NCBI GenBank assembly: GCA_963995505.1
Contig: OZ023184.1
Coordinates: 2,542,001-2,606,000 of the forward strand
Source: Hypericum androsaemum
Taxonomy: Eukaryota > Streptophyta > Magnoliopsida > Malpighiales > Hypericaceae
Direction of reading: 5' to 3'
Length of the DNA stretch: 64,000 nucleotides
Shown in pieces: positions 60,452 to 64,000 of the stretch (position 1 is the first letter of the stretch; each line of letters begins with the position of its first letter). The position numbers and the translations under genes were made by a program. The notes under the pieces are model-generated. The model was not told the origin of the DNA. It made no database searches and was given only the letters and a program-made list of their open reading frames with translations.

Positions 60452-63400
60452 CTAGTTCCCAAAATTCCACCACCTCTTCTTCTTCCTTAGAGCGATCGAT
60501 GCATTATCCGAACCTGGTCCATCACGAACAGAGGGTCGACGATGAGAGAAAGCATCAGAGTGGGATTCCAGATCTTCTGCAGCAAACTACTGCAGTGGCT
60601 AGTAGGTAACAACTCAGATAAATTGTGGGACGAAAAATAATTATGAAGCTTTATTTGGCCTTGACTGGGTTTTAGTTCGGACTCGAGCGTGTGAGATTAT
60701 ATAGAGGAGAAGAGTATCCAACTTGGAATGGAGTTGGTATCTTCTGCCTCTGATCTGATATGTCAGCTCTTAGCAATTAGTTTCAAAACCAAGCAAAAGG
60801 GTACTCTGTTACGATACCATTTCGCTACTCTTATGTCATAGGATATTAGGCTATGTTTGGTCGGTAAGAAATTCAATTTCACCAACTAACATAGCCTAAT
60901 ATCTCACGACATAGAGTGTTTCAGGAGGAAAAGTCACCGAATGTAATGTACCTGCTTGAGGGTAGATCGAATTGTAATGTACCTCCGCCCAAAAACTCAA
61001 AAATATGGCTGCAGAGAACAAGGAAAATTCCAGTTTAACACAGTGCCTGTCTCTTTTGCATACCAATATCCTTACTTCCAGAAGATATCATCATTCAAAG
61101 AACAAGGAAAATAAATAAAGCAAAAGAAAATCCAATAAGATTTACTTCTTTTTGGCTTCTGGTTCCCAGGAAGAATATCAATGCAGCTGTTCTGCTCGTA
61201 TGATGTCACAACGCGGATCTCAATGTCATACTGCAATATGCCCCTTAATATCAGTGACGAGTAAAACTTGGTGAAGACGTCACTCTTATAAGAAAGCCAT
61301 TACTGACAGAGGGAAAATGGGAATAAATCATTCAGAAGCATAATACTTCGAAGTCAAGGAAACTACGTTATGGTGACTGTAAATTGGAAACAATTAGACA
61401 AGTAAGAAAACCATTTGTTACACGTACAGAATCTGCAGCTGCCTGTAACGTCACATGATCTCCCCACTCACCGCTCCTGCAATAATGGGGAGAAGACAAT
61501 TAGGACTGAACATTTATTGTAGAACATCGTGAACGAACAGACAAGGAGAAAAGTGAGAGATTTTGTTAATACTTGGACATGCGCCTCAAGTAGTCGCTAT
61601 ACTCCATGGGGACATATCCATCGTATATCTCCGGGTGTAACTTGAGCTAATGACGGAAAACATTTTCATTGTCAGCACTCATAAAGCGTATGCCACCACG
61701 TCAAGACAAAAAATTTGAAAGCAGTGTATAGTGAGTGCTATTACAAAATAATTTTCAACTAGTATAGAAAACAAACCTGATTTACAATCTGCCGTCTTAC
61801 ATTTCGGTGATGATCAGGTGTTCCATACAACTGATCTGATAAAGCGCGGAACTGAAAAGGGGGAACCATTAAGTGCACTTTTAGCATCGTCAAACACAAA
61901 TCAGTATACCTCTGACATTTGACTATACAAAAAAGATTTGTACGAATTCTTCTTCTGCATGGCAAGATCTTACCGGAGATTGAAAGCGGAAATTTGGTAT
62001 TAATCAAGTTTCAGAATAAAAGGAGAAAGCTAATAACACACCAGCAACTAACCTGACAATTACCATCTCCTTGAACCTTGAATTCAACAAAGCCAAGCAC
62101 CTGCAAGCTGGCGATGGTAAATCATATCAGGCTCAACAAACCCACTAAGCTTTACTGAAATTGAATTACCAATAATGTTAAATTGGACAGATTCAATCAG
62201 ATAACATGAGAAACCATGACGAGAAAAAATGGAAATCCATATCATCAATAATTTTCAACCTTCATATTATCCTTGGCTATGCCGTCGGAAAAATGCAAGC
62301 TTACAACTGCTAAAACATTAAACCAAAACAAAATAGCCAAATCATTGCTCGGCAATAGATGGAAAAAGAGTAACACACTAAGGTAAGCACTCAAAACCGC
62401 GCCAAACTGCTGTACTTTGAAAAACAATTCGCTAAACTTTTGGCAGTGCTTCTGAAAGCCTAAGAAGGTATGCCAGTGGGTTCACAGATAAACTAGGAGA
62501 CCATCAATCTCTTGAAGAGGACATCTCCTGTTGGTGTATTGAAAGAAAGCCCTAAAGCATTCCGATAGCAAATCTTACGCAGAGATATTTACAACAATGT
62601 TAAGAAACCAAGTGCATAAGGAGCAGTGTCTTGTCTAACAGAAAACAGCGAGCCTCACAAATGCATTGCACGTCTGCTTGATGCAAATCGAATTCATGCA
62701 AGGAGAAACAGAAACTCGGCCTCCTAACAGCGAATCCGGATCATGGAGATAAAAAGGTACCCATTCTCAAGTCTCTCGTGATCCGTTGTTGCTTCATCAA
62801 CCGATGGTATTTCTCCATTAATTTTAGGAACATGCTGCAATTAAAAAAAGAAAAAAACATAAGGGAACTCCGTCAAGGAAACAACACAGATCAAAGCAAC
62901 AGCAGAAGAAGAGCCTAATCATCAACCCTAATAAAAATCCGAAACTTAAGCTCACCGGAATAGAGATCATCTCTTCCAGCTTCCTCCTAACTTCTTCGTC
63001 GTCGAAATCCCCCTCGTCGTCGCCGGACACCTGAGACCGCGACCACTCCTCCCCGTTCCCCCCGGGGCTGGAGCACGAACTAGACGGCACGACGTCGTCC
63101 GACTCCTCCCGCTCTGCGTACCACACCCAAAACACAAAAACCAATTCGAGGAAAACCGAATCAATTGAAATTCCCCCAAGAAAAGAAAGTAGAACATATT
63201 CACTATTCTCTCTCTCTCTCTCTCTCTCCTACAAGGCTGCGGGCCCCGCCGATCGCGGCTCACTCACCGGAGTAGTCACCAGCGGGGACGTGGTGGAAAC
63301 CGCCGTCGGAGGGGTACGCGTGGTAGGCCACGCGCCGGTCATCCTCTTCCTCCTCCTCCTCCACGCCAAGGCCGCCCTCGGGGGGCGACTCCACCACCGC

Positions 63401-63634
63401 GAGATGGCAGAACTCTTCCTGGAGCGTGCGTGCGATGATCTCGTCGTTCTCCACGTGGCTGCTGTCCGCTAGGTCGTACCGGTCGTCGCCGGCGCCGTAG
63501 TCGCCGTAACCGTCGCCGGGGGAGAGGATAACGCCGCCGTCGTAGTAGCCCGGGGAAGTGTAGTAGGGCGGGTCCCCCTCGAAGAGGCGCCGGCCCCACT
63601 GTAGCAGGTTCGACTCCGTCTCGGCCTCGTGCAT
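60452..63634 (-). CDS. OTU-domain cysteine deubiquitinase
   Basis: Ten minus-strand exons keep frame: 63634-63268, 63113-62956, 62834-62761, 62107-62053, 61851-61777, 61646-61573, 61477-61429, 61230-61146, 61008-60952 and 60576-60452, giving 372 residues. The OTU core is QGDGNCQFRALSDQLYGTPD (Asp214, catalytic Cys217). It continues through DGYVPMEYSDYLRRMSK and GEWGDHVTLQAAAD and ends with IFLSFWAEVHYNSIYP (catalytic His323). The acidic N-terminus includes HVENDEIIARTLQEEF, a helix seen in the plant OTU9-12 group. The C-terminus is basic (LRKKKRWWNFGN). Exon 4 uses the AG at 62108; the next AG, 6 bp on, would break the frame. It probably cleaves ubiquitin chains in cytosol or nucleus. It appears intact, and a decayed copy of its 3' end lies at 57.8 kb. 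Confidence 0.92.
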
Positions 63635-64000
63635 GACTTGACTTGAGAGTGTAAAGAATCTGAAGTTTCCTTTTTTTTTCCTTGGACGGACGGAATGTGG
63701 AAGAAAGGTGAAGGAGCGGATGGGTCTAATTTGTATGCTATTTCGTTTTAGGAAACTTTCTTTTCAGTATTGTTTTTACTAAAAAATATTATTTCTTCAA
63801 TAGAGTCGTGTGTTTCGAGATAATTTAATTTAGGAACTACAATTTATTTTCGTTGGAATTTAGTAGTTGAAATTTCTTGATAAAGGAGTTGTAGAGAAAT
63901 TTGCGAATAAAATTTATGAAATAGTCATTCTTTATAAGGTGTGTTTGATATTACTGACTTGGATTTTGGTAACTTTGATGTCCAATCAAAGGATACTTTG
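63635..64000. other. OTU gene upstream region
   Basis: AT-rich beyond about 63760. No clear TATA box or other gene is visible before the window ends. Confidence 0.4.

Overview
The window is nuclear DNA from a flowering plant, most likely a eudicot. It has AT-rich intergenic DNA, GC-rich exons with GT-AG introns, a two-exon phenylalanine ammonia-lyase gene with MYB-type AC elements upstream, a SAUR gene, an ABCG24/28-type transporter and many plant transposon relics. I cannot fix the species. Exon models were built by hand, by translating both strands and requiring GT-AG borders in frame.

Layout: 1-5.1 kb is repeat-rich (a Mutator-like element and a LINE relic). 5.1-9.3 kb holds the PAL gene (+). 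9.3-18.2 kb is a transposon graveyard: LINE pieces, a Mutator-like element, a 5'-truncated LINE with a target-site duplication, a MITE and a 1.6-kb solo LTR. 18.7-20.0 kb is an intron-less membrane-protein gene (+), followed by a 1.1-kb near-perfect palindromic element. 22.6-23.0 kb is a SAUR gene (-). 23-31 kb is mostly AT-rich with two inverted-repeat elements. 31.1-34.9 kb is a TRF-like Myb gene (-, 8 coding exons). 36.8-38.6 kb is translin (-, 7 exons). 39.5-44.3 kb is an ABCG half-transporter (-, 13 exons). 44.7-54.3 kb has three copies of a promoter-like segment. Between copies two and three lies a dead VMS1/ANKZF1 gene, split by a dead Ty1-copia element. 55.6-57.0 kb has a hAT-type MITE and a 23-bp minisatellite. 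58.4-59.4 kb is ribosomal protein S9/uS4 (-, 3 exons). 60.5-63.6 kb is an OTU deubiquitinase (-, 10 exons).

The host genes do not form a pathway. PAL opens phenylpropanoid synthesis, S9 is ribosomal housekeeping, translin binds nucleic acid, TRF-like Myb proteins bind telomere-type DNA, SAUR is auxin-linked and OTU removes ubiquitin. I see no new defence or metabolic system. The best material is structural: the nested VMS1/copia wreck with a snap-back junction, the palindrome, the solo LTR, an empty-site paralogue for a Mutator-like element, and minisatellites of one family in opposite orientation on either side of RPS9.
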